Source of the DNA: Bremia lactucae
Lineage: Eukaryota; Oomycota; Peronosporomycetes; Peronosporales; Peronosporaceae
Assembly: GCF_004359215.1 (NCBI RefSeq)
Contig: NC_090610.1
Span: 1,776,138 to 1,840,137 of the forward strand
Length of the DNA: 64,000 bases
Reading direction: 5' to 3'
Positions 42,701 through 52,153 of the stretch are shown piece after piece. The first letter of the stretch is position 1, and every line of letters starts with the position of its first letter. Made by a program: the position numbers and the translations under genes. The notes beneath the pieces are model-generated. The model had not been told where the DNA came from. It worked only from the letters and a program-made list of their open reading frames with translations, and made no database searches.

Positions 42701-44090
42701 CTTGAGCTAGCCCGTACATGCTGTACTTGGTTCTCGACCTCTTCAGCGCTAGGGGCCTCTTGGAGAAGCTCCGTGCCATTGGTAGCGGCCGGAAGGCTCG
42801 CGAGAGCCAAGCGGAACTGCGCACCAGCAGGGGCCATCACGTCAAATGAACTCACGGGTGAATTCACAGTCGTGAAGAATTCGTGAAGCCTCTCGCCCTT
42901 GATTGGGCAAGTACCTTCTTTTGGCCCCTCCTCGGCACCCGCTAGAGCTTCCTCCATGCCCATGGTCACATCATTGGGCGCAGCACGTCCTCTCCGTGCT
43001 GTCTCTAGAATTCTATGCACGCACTCCTTCTCCGACGTATCGAAGAGGTGGCGGAGACGCTGCTGGACGATGGACGAGTTGATCCTGCCCACACGCCGTC
43101 GTGCCTTCGCGACAGCCTTCCGGTTGCCTGGCTCGCTACGCTCCACCGCGTGCATGTCGTCCAGAGCTTCATCGAGCCGGTGCTCACGGTGGTGGCGGGT
43201 CACACGGGGTGGCCGAGCGCGACGCTTCTTCTTTCCACCAACGAAGTTTCCACGGCGACGGCGAGAGCGAGTGCCACGAGGCTGTGAGGCCTGCGGCGCA
43301 ACCGGGGATGGGGCTGAAGGGGCGCTGCGCTGGCGCTGTGGGTGAGGCGGGTTGCGGCGCTGGGCCTGGGAGAAAGGCTGCAGCTTGTCGTACAGAGTGT
43401 ACGGAAGGGCTGTGATGTATCCTTCTGCCTCCTCCCAGTCGTCAGCATCCGTTATCTTGGCCGCCAGCGTCGCCGCTAGCCGCTCTACAATTGCCGCCGC
43501 CGCCTCTTGCTCGCTGTCTTCCAGCTCGCGGAGGCGGAGGCGCGGGCGGCGTTGAGGAATAGCATGAGGCCCTATCTTCATCGGCGCATAGATTTCTCCA
43601 TCGTCGATGTCGCCCATATCGTCGTCATCGACGGGGCTGGGTGGGGCAGCGGGCAGGACGGGTGACGAGGCCGGCTGGGGTGCGTCGACGGGCGCTGGAC
43701 CCGTCGTGGTAGTGGAGGTGCAGCCATGTCCATCGGCGTGCACCCCGCACTCCAGCTTGGTCGCGCGACGGTCTAGAGCGGCGTTTGCCAGGCGGTCGGC
43801 ATGACCATTGGCCTGGCGGTCGATGGAGTGGAGCGTGGCCCGCTCCATCCGCGCCAGTTCCGCCTTGACCGCGACCCGAAGCTGCCGGAGGCGCCTGTTG
43901 CGCGTGGCGAAAATGCCACGCACCTGCTGGATGACGAGGCTACTGTCACCCTCGATCCTCAAGTTCTTGACGCCATGGTCGGCGGCGGCCCGTGTGCCGA
44001 GCAGCAGCGCCGTGTATTCGGCAGTATTGTTGGTCTCACTGCTGCTCGGCAAAAATCTTTGGGGCTATCTGCGTAATAACCCCCCATGAT
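39739..44090 (-). mobile_element. Utopia-like non-LTR retrotransposon, copy 1
   Basis: The element is on the minus strand: 5' end near 44,090 next to a tRNA-like sequence, 3' end at 39,739 next to a single N. After the stop at 40,168 there is a ~430-bp 3' region with no poly(A). Copy 2 begins 4609 bp further right (44,348) with the same bases, so the two lie head to tail. Confidence 0.8.
40168..44052 (-). CDS. non-LTR retrotransposon protein: RNase H, RT, CCHC, restriction-like endonuclease
   Basis: An open frame of 1294 codons without an ATG at its left limit. Domain order: RNase H of the archaea-like/plant-like type at 1-95 (AEYTALL with E12, GDSSLV with D36, HADRLAN with D86); a disordered acidic then Arg-rich linker (100-300); reverse transcriptase at about 445-770 (SPGLDGVGYDIYK, NWRPICL, YDFANAFGSVPHD, GCPLSPHLF, AYADD at 681-685). 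A CCHC follows (C1066, C1071, H1079, C1084), then a restriction-like endonuclease motif RPD 1134-1136 with D1151 and E1157. The first RNase H Asp is missing; a 1-bp loss in the T run near 44,053 would rejoin an upstream frame. RNase H ahead of RT with a C-terminal endonuclease is the arrangement I associate with Utopia elements of oomycetes (from memory). Confidence 0.85.
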   Translation of the reverse strand: MPSSSETNNTAEYTALLLGTRAAADHGVKNLRIEGDSSLVIQQVRGIFATRNRRLRQLRVAVKAELARMERATLHSIDRQANGHADRLANAALDRRATKLECGVHADGHGCTSTTTTGPAPVDAPQPASSPVLPAAPPSPVDDDDMGDIDDGEIYAPMKIGPHAIPQRRPRLRLRELEDSEQEAAAAIVERLAATLAAKITDADDWEEAEGYITALPYTLYDKLQPFSQAQRRNPPHPQRQRSAPSAPSPVAPQASQPRGTRSRRRRGNFVGGKKKRRARPPRVTRHHREHRLDEALDDMHAVERSEPGNRKAVAKARRRVGRINSSIVQQRLRHLFDTSEKECVHRILETARRGRAAPNDVTMGMEEALAGAEEGPKEGTCPIKGERLHEFFTTVNSPVSSFDVMAPAGAQFRLALASLPAATNGTELLQEAPSAEEVENQVQHVRASSSPGLDGVGYDIYKVFATQLLPALHAVFACCWKFKRVPGSWKTSVVRLLHKKGDRLDPSNWRPICLQQAIYKLYTGVLSRRFTSWLDANGRHAEAQKGFRAMNGCGEHNFLAAMLVDQARRKRQELHVVWYDFANAFGSVPHDMLWEALERQGVPPEFVACCRGLYAGASFTIGNAADGTTAPIALQVGVFQGCPLSPHLFTAAIAPLLHALKALPGTGVQLTSVDRPGAAAYADDLKIFSSTVDSIKRQHSVVSDFLRWTGMRANPQKCSAMSVQRDSRGVQITQDIGLQLDEAMIPALSASDSYKYLGIGDGFDHVRRRVELAPALTQLKLDATALMQSGLAPWQVVKAVKVYLYPRVEYALRHLRPFAQQLEGFDRHLVRGLRHLLRLPTSSTTAFFYAPVSRGGLGFLPLTELHGALQVAHGWQMLHSPDAATQRIARQQLRQIAEARYRLDAQRWQDREEELAELFLNSKLGTSDAALPKRRNGDIGSLWFDVRGHLHRFGLTLELAPAVEATGTAAKRLQLRVPHHGAWLGHRDILRHLKLHLKNRHWARWAAMKDQGKAARTLGGAGSGFLSRPQGLWESDYRFAVAGRLNQLDTHSVLKRRRLRVHDKCRLPGCARSETLAHVLNHCAGTMDAIRARHDDGLKMIERALTSAVGTREERVEVRVNQTVLSLPGPALRPDLQVYNHTRRMVSVVDLAVAFEEQLSDDPGTSSLARIAALKQAKYDCIKRHLESEGWTVHLSALVYGSLGAVAGGNLKVYIDHLGLLKRDAKRLDRQLSASCIQSSRRIWNLHCGQHRARQQGQEKGKGQDQVRGSSRRRPRGSRVSEFGGTPPHQGRH

Positions 44091-44091
44091 G

Positions 44092-44164
44092 CTCTCCCAG
44101 CTGGGTTTGAACCAGCGACCTTGAGGTTAACAGCCGCACGCTCTACCAACTGAGCTATACCGAA
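44092..44164 (-). tRNA. tRNA-Asn(GTT)-like sequence, acceptor stem not paired
   Basis: Minus strand. A box TAGCTCAGTTGG, B box GGTTCAAACCC. The D arm (GCTC/GAGC) and T arm (GCTGG/CCAGC, loop TTCAAAC) pair fully. The anticodon loop is CTGTTAA (anticodon GTT), with the stem TGCGG/CCTCA having one mismatch. The 5' acceptor TTCGGTA does not pair with the 3' TGGGAGA, so it is either a pseudogene or a tRNA gene whose 3' end was replaced by the 5' end of the adjoining non-LTR element. It has the same orientation as that element's ORF. Confidence 0.6.
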
Positions 44165-44347
44165 TTGAGAGGACTATAAGCAGACTCTTTTACGACACGG
44201 ACTGGGTTCAAGCCTTGTTGGTATCAAGAATTGTGTGAGTCAAAGTCGCCTGTATGTCGCTGCAGTGTAGGTAACTTGTCGCCATCGAGACAAAATTGCT
44301 TCTTGCGAGAAGAAAGCAGATTGTCGACAGCGAGTCGACTGATTGTT
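44165..44347. other. spacer between non-LTR copies
   Basis: 183 bp separate the tRNA-like sequence from the 3' end of copy 2. A second B-box-like GGGTTCAAGCC lies on the plus strand at about 44,204-44,214, but I cannot fold a tRNA around it. The CTGTCGAC / GTCGACAG motif is palindromic. Confidence 0.4.
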
Positions 44348-47300
44348 CAAAAGAAGCTTATAGTGGGCAAATGTAATAACGGACAGGGTCGATGAGCTTT
44401 AAATGATACGCAAACATATAAATACAGAAATTGAAGCAAAAGTTTCGCTGGCCTCACGGGGGAAAGGTGAACGCCCCCGGAGACCGTCCTAACCGCTGCC
44501 GGCAAGCCGCGCGGTCAGGCAGTTCAAAAATAAATGTGAAAAAACGTCCGCCAAAAGGCGAAAACCAGCTTTCACACTGATTAGAACAGATAAATCGAAT
44601 ATATTACCAACCAGTTAAGTTCTAATTCAGGTGTCATAAAATATGACTCTATGTGGTGTGTTTGTTGTGTGTAGGTTGCAACACATTGCAATGAACTTCA
44701 ACGTACCGGTTGGGTTTAAGGGCGGTTCCCTACCTGGGTATGGCCCTGTCGGCCGCTATGGGCCCGAAATAACCGCTTAGTGGCGGCCTTGGTGGGGCGG
44801 AGTCCCCCCGAACTCCGACACCCGACTGCCCATTGGTCTTCGCCTTGAACTACCGCGAACTTGGTCTTGCCCCTTTCTTTTTTCTTGGCCTTGCTGGCGC
44901 GCGCGGTGCTGTCCACAGTGTAAGTTCCAAATGCGGCGGCTAGACTGAATGCAGCTTGCGGACAGCTGCCGGTCTAGCCGCTTCGCATCGCGCTTGAGCA
45001 GGCCAAGGTGGTCGATATAAACTTTGAGGTTGCCACCTGCGACTGCACCAAGCGAGCCGTAAACGAGCGCCGAAAGGTGTACAGTCCACCCTTCGCTCTC
45101 AAGGTGACGCTTGATGCAGTCGTACTTGGCCTGCTTCAGCGCTGCAATGCGCGCAAGCGAGGACGTTCCTGGGTCGTCCGATAGCTGCTCCTCAAAAGCC
45201 ACCGCAAGGTCTACCACCGACACCGTACGTCGGGTGTGGTTGTAGACCTGCAGATCTGGCCGGAGCGCTGGGCCCGGGAGGGATAGTACCGTTTGGTTTA
45301 CTCGTACCTCCACTCGCTCCTCGCGGGTACCCACCGCCGAGGTGAGAGCACGCTCAATCATCTTCAGCCCATCATCATGGCGCGCACGGATTGCATCCAT
45401 CGTGCCGGCGCAGTGGTTGAGCACGTGCGCCAGCGTCTCGGACCGCGCGCACCCAGGGAGTCGGCACTTGTCGTGGACGCGGAGGCGACGGCGCTTCAAG
45501 ACACTGTGAGTGTCAAGCTGGTTGAGGCGACCGGCCACCGCGAAGCGGTAGTCGGACTCCCACAATCCCTGAGGCCGCGACAGGAAGCCGCTCCCAGCAC
45601 CCCCGAGCGTGCGAGCGGCCTTCCCTTGGTCTTTCATGGCGGCCCACCGCGCCCAGTGCCTGTTCTTGAGGTGCAACTTCAAGTGCCTTAAAATGTCACG
45701 ATGCCCCAGCCATGCACCGTGGTGCGGCACGCGAAGCTGCAACCGTTTTGCCGCCGTACCAGTTGCCTCCACCGCCGGCGCTAATTCCAACGTCAAGCCG
45801 AAGCGGTGGAGGTGGCCGCGGACGTCGAACCACAGCGACCCAATATCACCGTTGCGTCGCTTGGGTAGGGCTGCGTCCGACGTCCCGAGCTTGCTGTTGA
45901 GGAAGAGCTCGGCTAGCTCCTCCTCGCGGTCTTGCCACCGCTGAGCATCAAGCCGGTAACGAGCCTCTGCAATTTGACGGAGTTGCTGGCGTGCAATGCG
46001 CTGGGTGGCAGCGTCTGGAGAATGTAGCATTTGCCACCCATGAGCCACTTGCAATGCTCCATGCAGCTCTGTCAAGGGTAGAAACCCCAATCCTCCACGC
46101 GAAACCGGCGCGTAAAAGAATGCCGTCGTGGAGCTGGTGGGTAGTCGGAGTAGGTGGCGAAGGCCACGAACAAGGTGGCGGTCGAAGCCCTCCAGCTGCT
46201 GTGCGAATGGGCGCAGGTGCCGAAGAGCGTATTCGACACGCGGGTAAAGATAAACCTTGACGGCCTTCACCACCTGCCATGGCGCCAGCCCGGACTGCAT
46301 GAGCGCAGTGGCGTCGAGCTTGAGCTGCGTGAGAGCAGGGGCGAGCTCTACACGCCGGCGCACATGGTCAAACCCATCTCCAATCCCCAAGTACTTGTAC
46401 GAGTCCGAGGCGCTTAACGCGGGGATCATGGCTTCATCCAGCTGCAGCCCAATGTCCTGGGTTATCTGCACTCCACGTGAGTCGCGCTGGACTGACATGG
46501 CGCTGCACTTCTGCGGGTTTGCCCGCATGCCAGTCCAGCGAAGGAAGTCGCTCACCACCGAGTGTTGACGTTTGATGCTATCCACGGTGCTGCTGAAAAT
46601 TTTCAAGTCGTCGGCGTAAGCCGCAGCACCGGGACGGTCAACGCTGGTGAGCTGTACCCCTGTGCCTGGTAAGGCCTTGAGCGCGTGGAGCAATGGCGCA
46701 ATTGCGGCGGTGAAGAGGTGTGGGCTGAGTGGACAGCCTTGGAACACTCCCACCTGCAGCGCAATCGGCGCCGTGGTCCCGTCCGCCGCGTTCCCAATCG
46801 TAAACGAAGCGCCGGCGTACAGACCACGGCAGCAAGCGACGAACTCTGGTGGGACACCTTGTCGCTCGAGCGCTTCCCATAACATGTCGTGTGGCACGCT
46901 GCCGAATGCATTGGCAAAATCGTACCACACAACATGCAGCTCTTGGCGCTTGCGCCTGGCCTGGTCTACGAGCATGGCAGCGAGGAAGTTGTGTTCCCCG
47001 CACCCATTCATCGCTCGAAATCCCTTCTGGGCCTCGGCGTGGCGGCCATTGGCGTCGAGCCAGCTCGTGAACCTGCGTGACAAGACCCCAGTGTAAAGCT
47101 TGTAGATAGCCTGCTGCAGGCAGATCGGCCGCCAGTTGGACGGGTCGAGACGATCGCCCTTCTTGTGCAGCAGACGTACCACGCTGGTCTTCCAACTGCC
47201 AGGCACGCGCTTGAACTTCCAGCAGCACGCGAATACGGCATGGAGCGCGGGGAGGAGTTGGGTAGCGAACACCTTGTAGATATCGTACCCGACCCCATCC

Positions 47301-47633
47301 AGGCCTGGGCTTGAGCTAGCCCGTACATGCTGTACTTGGTTCTCGACCTCTTCAGCGCTAGGGGCCTCTTGGAGAAGCTCCGTGCCATTGGTAGCGGCCG
47401 GAAGGCTCGCGAGAGCCAAGCGGAACTGCGCACCAGCAGGGGCCATCACGTCAAATGAACTCACGGGTGAATTCACAGTCGTGAAGAATTCGTGAAGCCT
47501 CTCGCCCTTGATTGGGCAAGTACCTTCTTTTGGCCCCTCCTCGGCACCCGCTAGAGCTTCCTCCATGCCCATGGTCACATCATTGGGCGCAGCACGTCCT
47601 CTCCGTGCTGTCTCTAGAATTCTATGCACGCAC
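44348..47633 (-). mobile_element. Utopia-like non-LTR retrotransposon, copy 2 (5' part cut at an N)
   Basis: Collinear with 39,739-43,024 at an offset of exactly 4609 bp. Only a handful of substitutions are visible (for example C/A at 40,223 versus 44,832). The coding frame (stop at 44,777) keeps the RT, CCHC and endonuclease domains but lacks the RNase H and linker because of the single N at 47,634. Beyond the N, the open frame is a fusion with the unrelated accessory ORF at 47,635-47,905, almost certainly an assembly artefact. Confidence 0.85.
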
Positions 47634-47634
47634 N

Positions 47635-47905
47635 TCCTCATGAGCTCGTTGTCCGCATCACTACTATGAGGTGACGGCAACGGTGTCGACTCATTGTAGT
47701 CGACAATGAGCGACGGATCAACATCCTCACTGTTAAAGTGGGATGGATCCTTAAGCCCTGTTAACGCGACAGCCGCAGTGGCTGTCGGCGTTTCGACTAA
47801 GGCATTTGACACGGCCGGCGAATTAACGCGGCGCGTGCGCTTAGTGCGAGGTTGAGTGGGCGTCTTCGCAGACGACCCACCAACGTGGCCTTTTTTAGAT
47901 GGCAT
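47635..47905 (-). pseudogene. accessory antisense ORF of family-A element, N-terminal part
   Basis: ATG at 47,905 (minus) starts MPSKKGHVGGSSAKTPTQPR. It is collinear with the copy at 2508-2220, with Ser where that copy has a stop. About 90 codons are visible before the N at 47,634. It lies 133 bp left of the 3' LTR, on the strand opposite to gag at 38,695. The coding frame shows no lesion here, so a complete copy elsewhere could be functional. Confidence 0.7.
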
Positions 47906-48022
47906 CTTGGGCGCCGTGTATGGAAACACGTGCGCTAGAGTGATCGAGTGAACTAGCGGCGCGTAAAGCTGCTCGCAGTTCCTCTCTCCTATTTGACTAA
48001 TTCAAAAATGTAAATTCTTTCT

Positions 48023-48037
48023 AAAAGAGGGGGATGG
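48023..48037 (+). promoter_or_regulatory. polypurine tract of family-A element
   Basis: AAAAGAGGGGGATGG leads directly into TGTAACGGG of the 3' LTR. Confidence 0.65.
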
Positions 48038-48578
48038 TGTAACGGGCTAAAGTTGCCCCTATGTTACACAGTCCCCGTTAAGTACACCAAGTGTACTTAA
48101 GGGGATGGTCAATTACTAAATAATAGTAATTAGACCAAACACTCAGGTGTCGGGTGTGGTGCACATTTGTGACCAACCCCTTGTGGATGTGATGCCAATG
48201 GGTGCATTCACATTAGGAGGGATGACGCCCAGCGTCATCCGTTACGTGAGGTATCTATAAAGATGCGCTCGCAATACATATTAAATGATATCTATAGAGA
48301 TAACATTTTAGTTGGTAAAAATAGGTATTTGTAATTAATCCTATTAAATATAAATCAGTCTAGAAACTACCTCCTACTTGGTAAGTGCGCACGAGGAGAC
48401 GGATTACCGCTCCCGTGACGACACTTAACCAGGGTTCTTAGTGTGTTGGGTGAGGTCGCTAACGCGCCCACCACAACTGTCTCACTGCACGCAAGAGAAG
48501 CAGGTTTAACCGCTTCCTCGCTGTGCCAGGGTGTGTGCATAAGTAGAGCGTGGCCGCATTACGACGTGCCCGCCTACA
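48038..48578 (+). repeat. family-A 3' LTR
   Basis: 541 bp, TGTAACGGGCTAAAGTTGCC to GTGCCCGCCTACA. It is the close partner of 38,084-38,638. CTCAG follows, against CCCAG before the 5' LTR, a 4/5 match for a 5-bp target-site duplication. Confidence 0.9.
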
Positions 48579-49555
48579 CTCAGACTTCGGATCCAGCGGT
48601 TCGGCACTGGGTCATCACGTAAGAAATTAAACGACTTTTGCCATCCGCCTCGCCAAAAATGGTTGGCCTTCGAGACAGATGTTGAATAGGGAGCTGCGTC
48701 ATTTCAGGTCTTAGTGGAGCCTAAAAGCATTTCATTTCTATAGGGGCGTGGATGGGCCTACACGAAAATTATAATAGAAAACTAGACTCAATATTTGCTG
48801 TCGGAAGTTATATTGGCCTAGCTACCTTACTGGTCCTTTCGAATACCGAATATAATTGTCTAGAGCGCTCTTTAAGAAGCCAAAAAAGTCGTTATACTGT
48901 AATTCGTCTTTGAGAACCGTACGTCTCCTACGTTTAGAAGTTTATGACAAGGAACGTCATCATGATAGGATTTGCTATATGATTTTACAGCTTGTATTTG
49001 AATTGTTTTAATACCTTATTTGCGATATCGAAGGCATGCCTCAGTATTCTTCAGACGAAAGTGTAGCAAGAAGGTGGGCTTAAAACTTACGAAGTCTTGA
49101 ACTGCTCTAACAAAATATACCATTCTTTTAGTAACGGCACGGAATGACAACGTCGTCGATTTAAGTATGCAAAACTTCACGTAAACAAATTATATCTGCA
49201 ATGAAGATGTAGTGGTCCTTAGATGTAATTAGATTCGCAACTTTATCGAAATATGTTGTCTATCCTCGTCAAGGTGGCGTCCTGAAAGAGCTACCACAAT
49301 AAAGTTGACAAAAGGAATTACTGAAGGATTCAACGATCAATTCCAACCATCATATTCTGTACCAAAAAAACGCAATTCGTAAAATGATTCTCTGTCTACC
49401 CCCATGAGTGACCTATGACACATCTTGCACTCCTCTATAAGAGCAAGCATGATGTGAAATGCATCTGCGGTGCTGAATATTGGGCAGCCGCTATGGCCAC
49501 AGCGGCTGCTTAATGTCCATGCCTGCTGAGAGTGCTGCGGATATCTAGCCCGATT
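48579..49555. other. no recognisable feature
   Basis: AT-rich sequence without gene, LTR or RNA signatures. It separates the family-A 3' LTR from the family-D LTR. Confidence 0.4.
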
Positions 49556-50000
49556 TGTAATGGAGCACGCATCAGTTGGAAAACCGTTGTTGTAGCACAT
49601 TCGCTTTATGGATAAAATATATTTTCATCCTTTTCTAAAATAGTTAGTTACTTAAATCCCATTTATTATGGGTAACAAATGTGGGCGTCGCCACATATAA
49701 ATCTGGCGGCCAAAAATTATTTTCAAATTAGCTAGGGTATCGCTTTAGGTTAAATAATTAAATATAGTGCAGATCGCCTTTTGATCTTAGAGCATTAAGT
49801 GCCTTCCTAAGGCTTACGCAGTAGAAGCCTTTTTACATACTCTCAGGCACTAGTTGCCACATGGTTCTACGAACCCCGGAATCGCTTAGACTAGGACTAA
49901 TGGCTTGTACGACTCCCTGATTTTTTGAATTTCTTAGTTCTATAGAACTAAGAGACTTTTTAGAGTCTAAAAGTCTTCCTCTGACTTAAGCTCCGCTACA
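49556..50000 (+). repeat. family-D 5' LTR
   Basis: 445 bp, TGTAATGGAGCACGCATCAG to CTTAAGCTCCGCTACA. The inverted partner is at 13,491-13,151. The primer-binding site TGGTAGTACTTG (50,003-50,014) and gag follow. Confidence 0.8.
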
Positions 50001-50002
50001 CC

Positions 50003-50014
50003 TGGTAGTACTTG
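50003..50014 (+). promoter_or_regulatory. primer-binding site of family-D element
   Basis: TGGTAGTACTTG, two bases after the LTR end; one base different from the sites of families A and C. Confidence 0.6.
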
Positions 50015-50061
50015 TAGGCAATCTACGCCTGATTCTTTATAAGACTATATCCTCACTAATA

Positions 50062-51917
50062 ATGAAATTTTTTTCAGAGCTTTCAGAGGCGCAACGCACA
50101 GCGTATGACAAGCTCAAAACTTTGTTTTGGCTTGAACATACAGAGTTCATTATGTCCCAGTTACCAGAGATCCTGCATGCAAGGCTTGAAGCCTTCATGC
50201 AACATGAACTCTCCCTGATCGGACAGGTTTATAATCACCTTGCGGCATTTATGCAATAGATCCAGAGCTTTCAGAGGCGCAACGCACAGCGTATGACAAG
50301 CTCAAAACTTTGTTTGGGCTTGAACATATAGTTCATTATGTCCCAGTTACCAGAGATCCTGCATGCAAGGCTTCAAACCTTCATGCAACATGAATCCTCC
50401 CTGATCGGACAGGTTCAAAATCACCTTGCGGCATCTATGCCAACTCAGTACATCTCCGTACTTAATTTAGAGCCGAAGGCCCGCCCTCTAGTTGTCAATG
50501 TGAAGACATTTGAGGGAAACGAGGGCGGAAATCTCCCTTTTTGGATATAGCAGATGGAGATGTCCATTGACTCCGCCTTGTTCCTAACAGAACGGGAAAA
50601 GATGGCTATGGCCATTTCCAAACTCGGATCTAGAGCGATAGAGTTGGCACTATCGTGCAGTTCGTCCATAAACGACGCTTTCCCTACACGAGATTTCTTG
50701 AATTAGCAAATGACTAGCATGTTTGCACCGCCTGATCGGGCTTTTCGCATGCGAGCACGGCTTCTAGCGGCTCGACAGGGTAATGAACCCTAGAAGACTT
50801 TGTCCAGGAGCTGAGAACTCTCATTGCATCCTTGCATCAAGACCCGGTGCAAGAAACAATTGTTGTAACAATCTCTATGGGGGGTCTCAATGAGAGCGTT
50901 GCCCGGAAGGAAGTATTCCGATCTCATCGTGCTACTTTCGAAGAGGCAGTTGCCAGAGCGCATCGCGCTGAGTTCGACTTTAAGTCTGCTCACGTTAGCA
51001 CGCCTGTTTACCGAACAAGCTCTTCGAGCACATGTATTCCTCTAATAGAGCGGAACCCATGGATCCAAACCTCGATGAGGAAGGAGAAGAGGCTTTTTAA
51101 GCCAGTAGGTGCGGGGCGCCCTATTGGGGAAGACCTACGCTCTGTCGAACCTTTAGGAGGTGAGAGTAAACAGGACCTAGCCCCAATTAGCTCGGTGCGC
51201 AATGACACGGGGCGTGAGTGCAAGCCTAGCTTGTTAGTCGCTTAAGCGACTGTGATGGGCTTTGATAAGCTATGGTCGATTTTAATTGACTTAGGAGCAT
51301 CTTGCAATTATGCACGACGTCTTTCCTTTGATGGATGTCAGCAATACGTTAAGGAGCTTAAAGCGCATAAAAGTTATACAATCACTGTTCGCTTAGCGAC
51401 TGGGACTCGTGTCACTGTTCTTAAAGTTCCATTGAACTTAGATATAAAGTTTCTGGACTTTGACAGTATGAAACGCTGTCTCGTCCTTGGTTTGGATTCG
51501 AAAAATGATCTCATCCTTGGTATGGTCTAGCTTGAACGCCATGAGCCATGATCGATTGGAGGTCTAAGACCTTAGGCGCCACGAGCAAAGTTTTGGAGAG
51601 TCTTGAACTTTTGGCTTTTCTCGCTTTGTTGGTGGTTTGTCCTTCCAGAGAGATTAGGGGCTGAGTAGTAACGACAGGGTGAAGAATGGAATTGTACAGG
51701 CTGCGACCATACAGGCAAAAAAGCAAACCCACCTTTGCTAGGCAACAAAAGCGCGATTGGCGCGGATTATTGACTGTGTCTGTCAGTGTTTTAAACATTG
51801 GCATGATTGAGTTAATAAACTCTATTGTTAAAAACATTAATTCTGAGCCCGACTCAGCAGAAATAAGTGGAAACGCACGTCGGAATAATAAAAAAAATGT
51901 TGTCATTTTTAACTTGT
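50062..51917 (+). pseudogene. family-D gypsy gag-protease relic
   Basis: ATG at 50,062 gives MKFFSELSEAQRTAYDKLKT. gag continues through frame changes to about 51,240 (GNEGGNLPFWI, AMAISKLGSRAIELALSCSS, EAIVVT-like repeat region, HRATFEEAVARAHRAEFDF). The protease is at about 51,250-51,540: SILIDLGASCNYARRLS (active-site D-L-G-A-S intact), VRLATGTRVTV and LVLGLDSKNDLILGMV. The linker toward RT (RQQKRDWRGLLTVSVSVLNI) runs into the assembly gap. Stops at about 50,259, 50,550 and 51,245, together with frameshifts, disable it. It is close to the minus copy at 10,801-13,150. Confidence 0.82.
50077..50452 (+). repeat. 188-bp tandem duplication in family-D gag
   Basis: GAGCTTTCAGAGGCGCAACG starts at 50,077 and again at 50,265. 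The units differ by a few substitutions and small indels. The first unit ends in a TAG, so the duplication disrupts gag. Confidence 0.88.
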
Positions 51918-52017
51918 NNNNNNNNNNNNNNNNNNNNNNNNNNNNNNNNNNNNNNNNNNNNNNNNNNNNNNNNNNNNNNNNNNNNNNNNNNNNNNNNNNN
52001 NNNNNNNNNNNNNNNNN
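51918..52017. other. assembly gap (100 N)
   Basis: Exactly 100 N, the usual placeholder for an unknown length. Confidence 0.98.
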
Positions 52018-52085
52018 ACCACTCACATCTGAAGCAGTGTGAAGTGGACTTGTACTGAAACAGTACAAGTCGCAGTACCCCGTTA
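52018..52085 (+). repeat. 3' end of a family-B LTR
   Basis: GAAGTGGACTTGTACTGAAA through GTACCCCGTTACA matches the last 68 bp of the family-B LTRs. Confidence 0.75.
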
Positions 52086-52153
52086 CAAATGACGGCTGGA
52101 AATACCAAATGATGGGGTGGAAATGGCAAATTGATGGGGTCGATATAAAGGAC

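Noticed and set aside
40684..43500. Numerous plus-strand open frames over the non-LTR element
   Set aside because: They are GC-rich shadows of the minus-strand RT frame and recur identically in copy 2 with the same offset.
44200..44216. Second tRNA on the plus strand (B-box-like GGGTTCAAGCC)
   Set aside because: No A box or cloverleaf arms could be placed around it.
39739..47633. U2 snRNA target sequence next to the Utopia-like copies
   Set aside because: I looked for U2-like sequence at the 3' flank (44,165-44,347) and saw none; the other flanks are cut by N.
44777..47929. Single 1050-codon minus-strand protein
   Set aside because: The frame passes through a single N at 47,634 and joins the accessory LTR-element ORF to the RT element; this is an artificial fusion.
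49337..49600. Minus-strand 87-codon frame
   Set aside because: It overlaps the start of the family-D LTR and has no family features.
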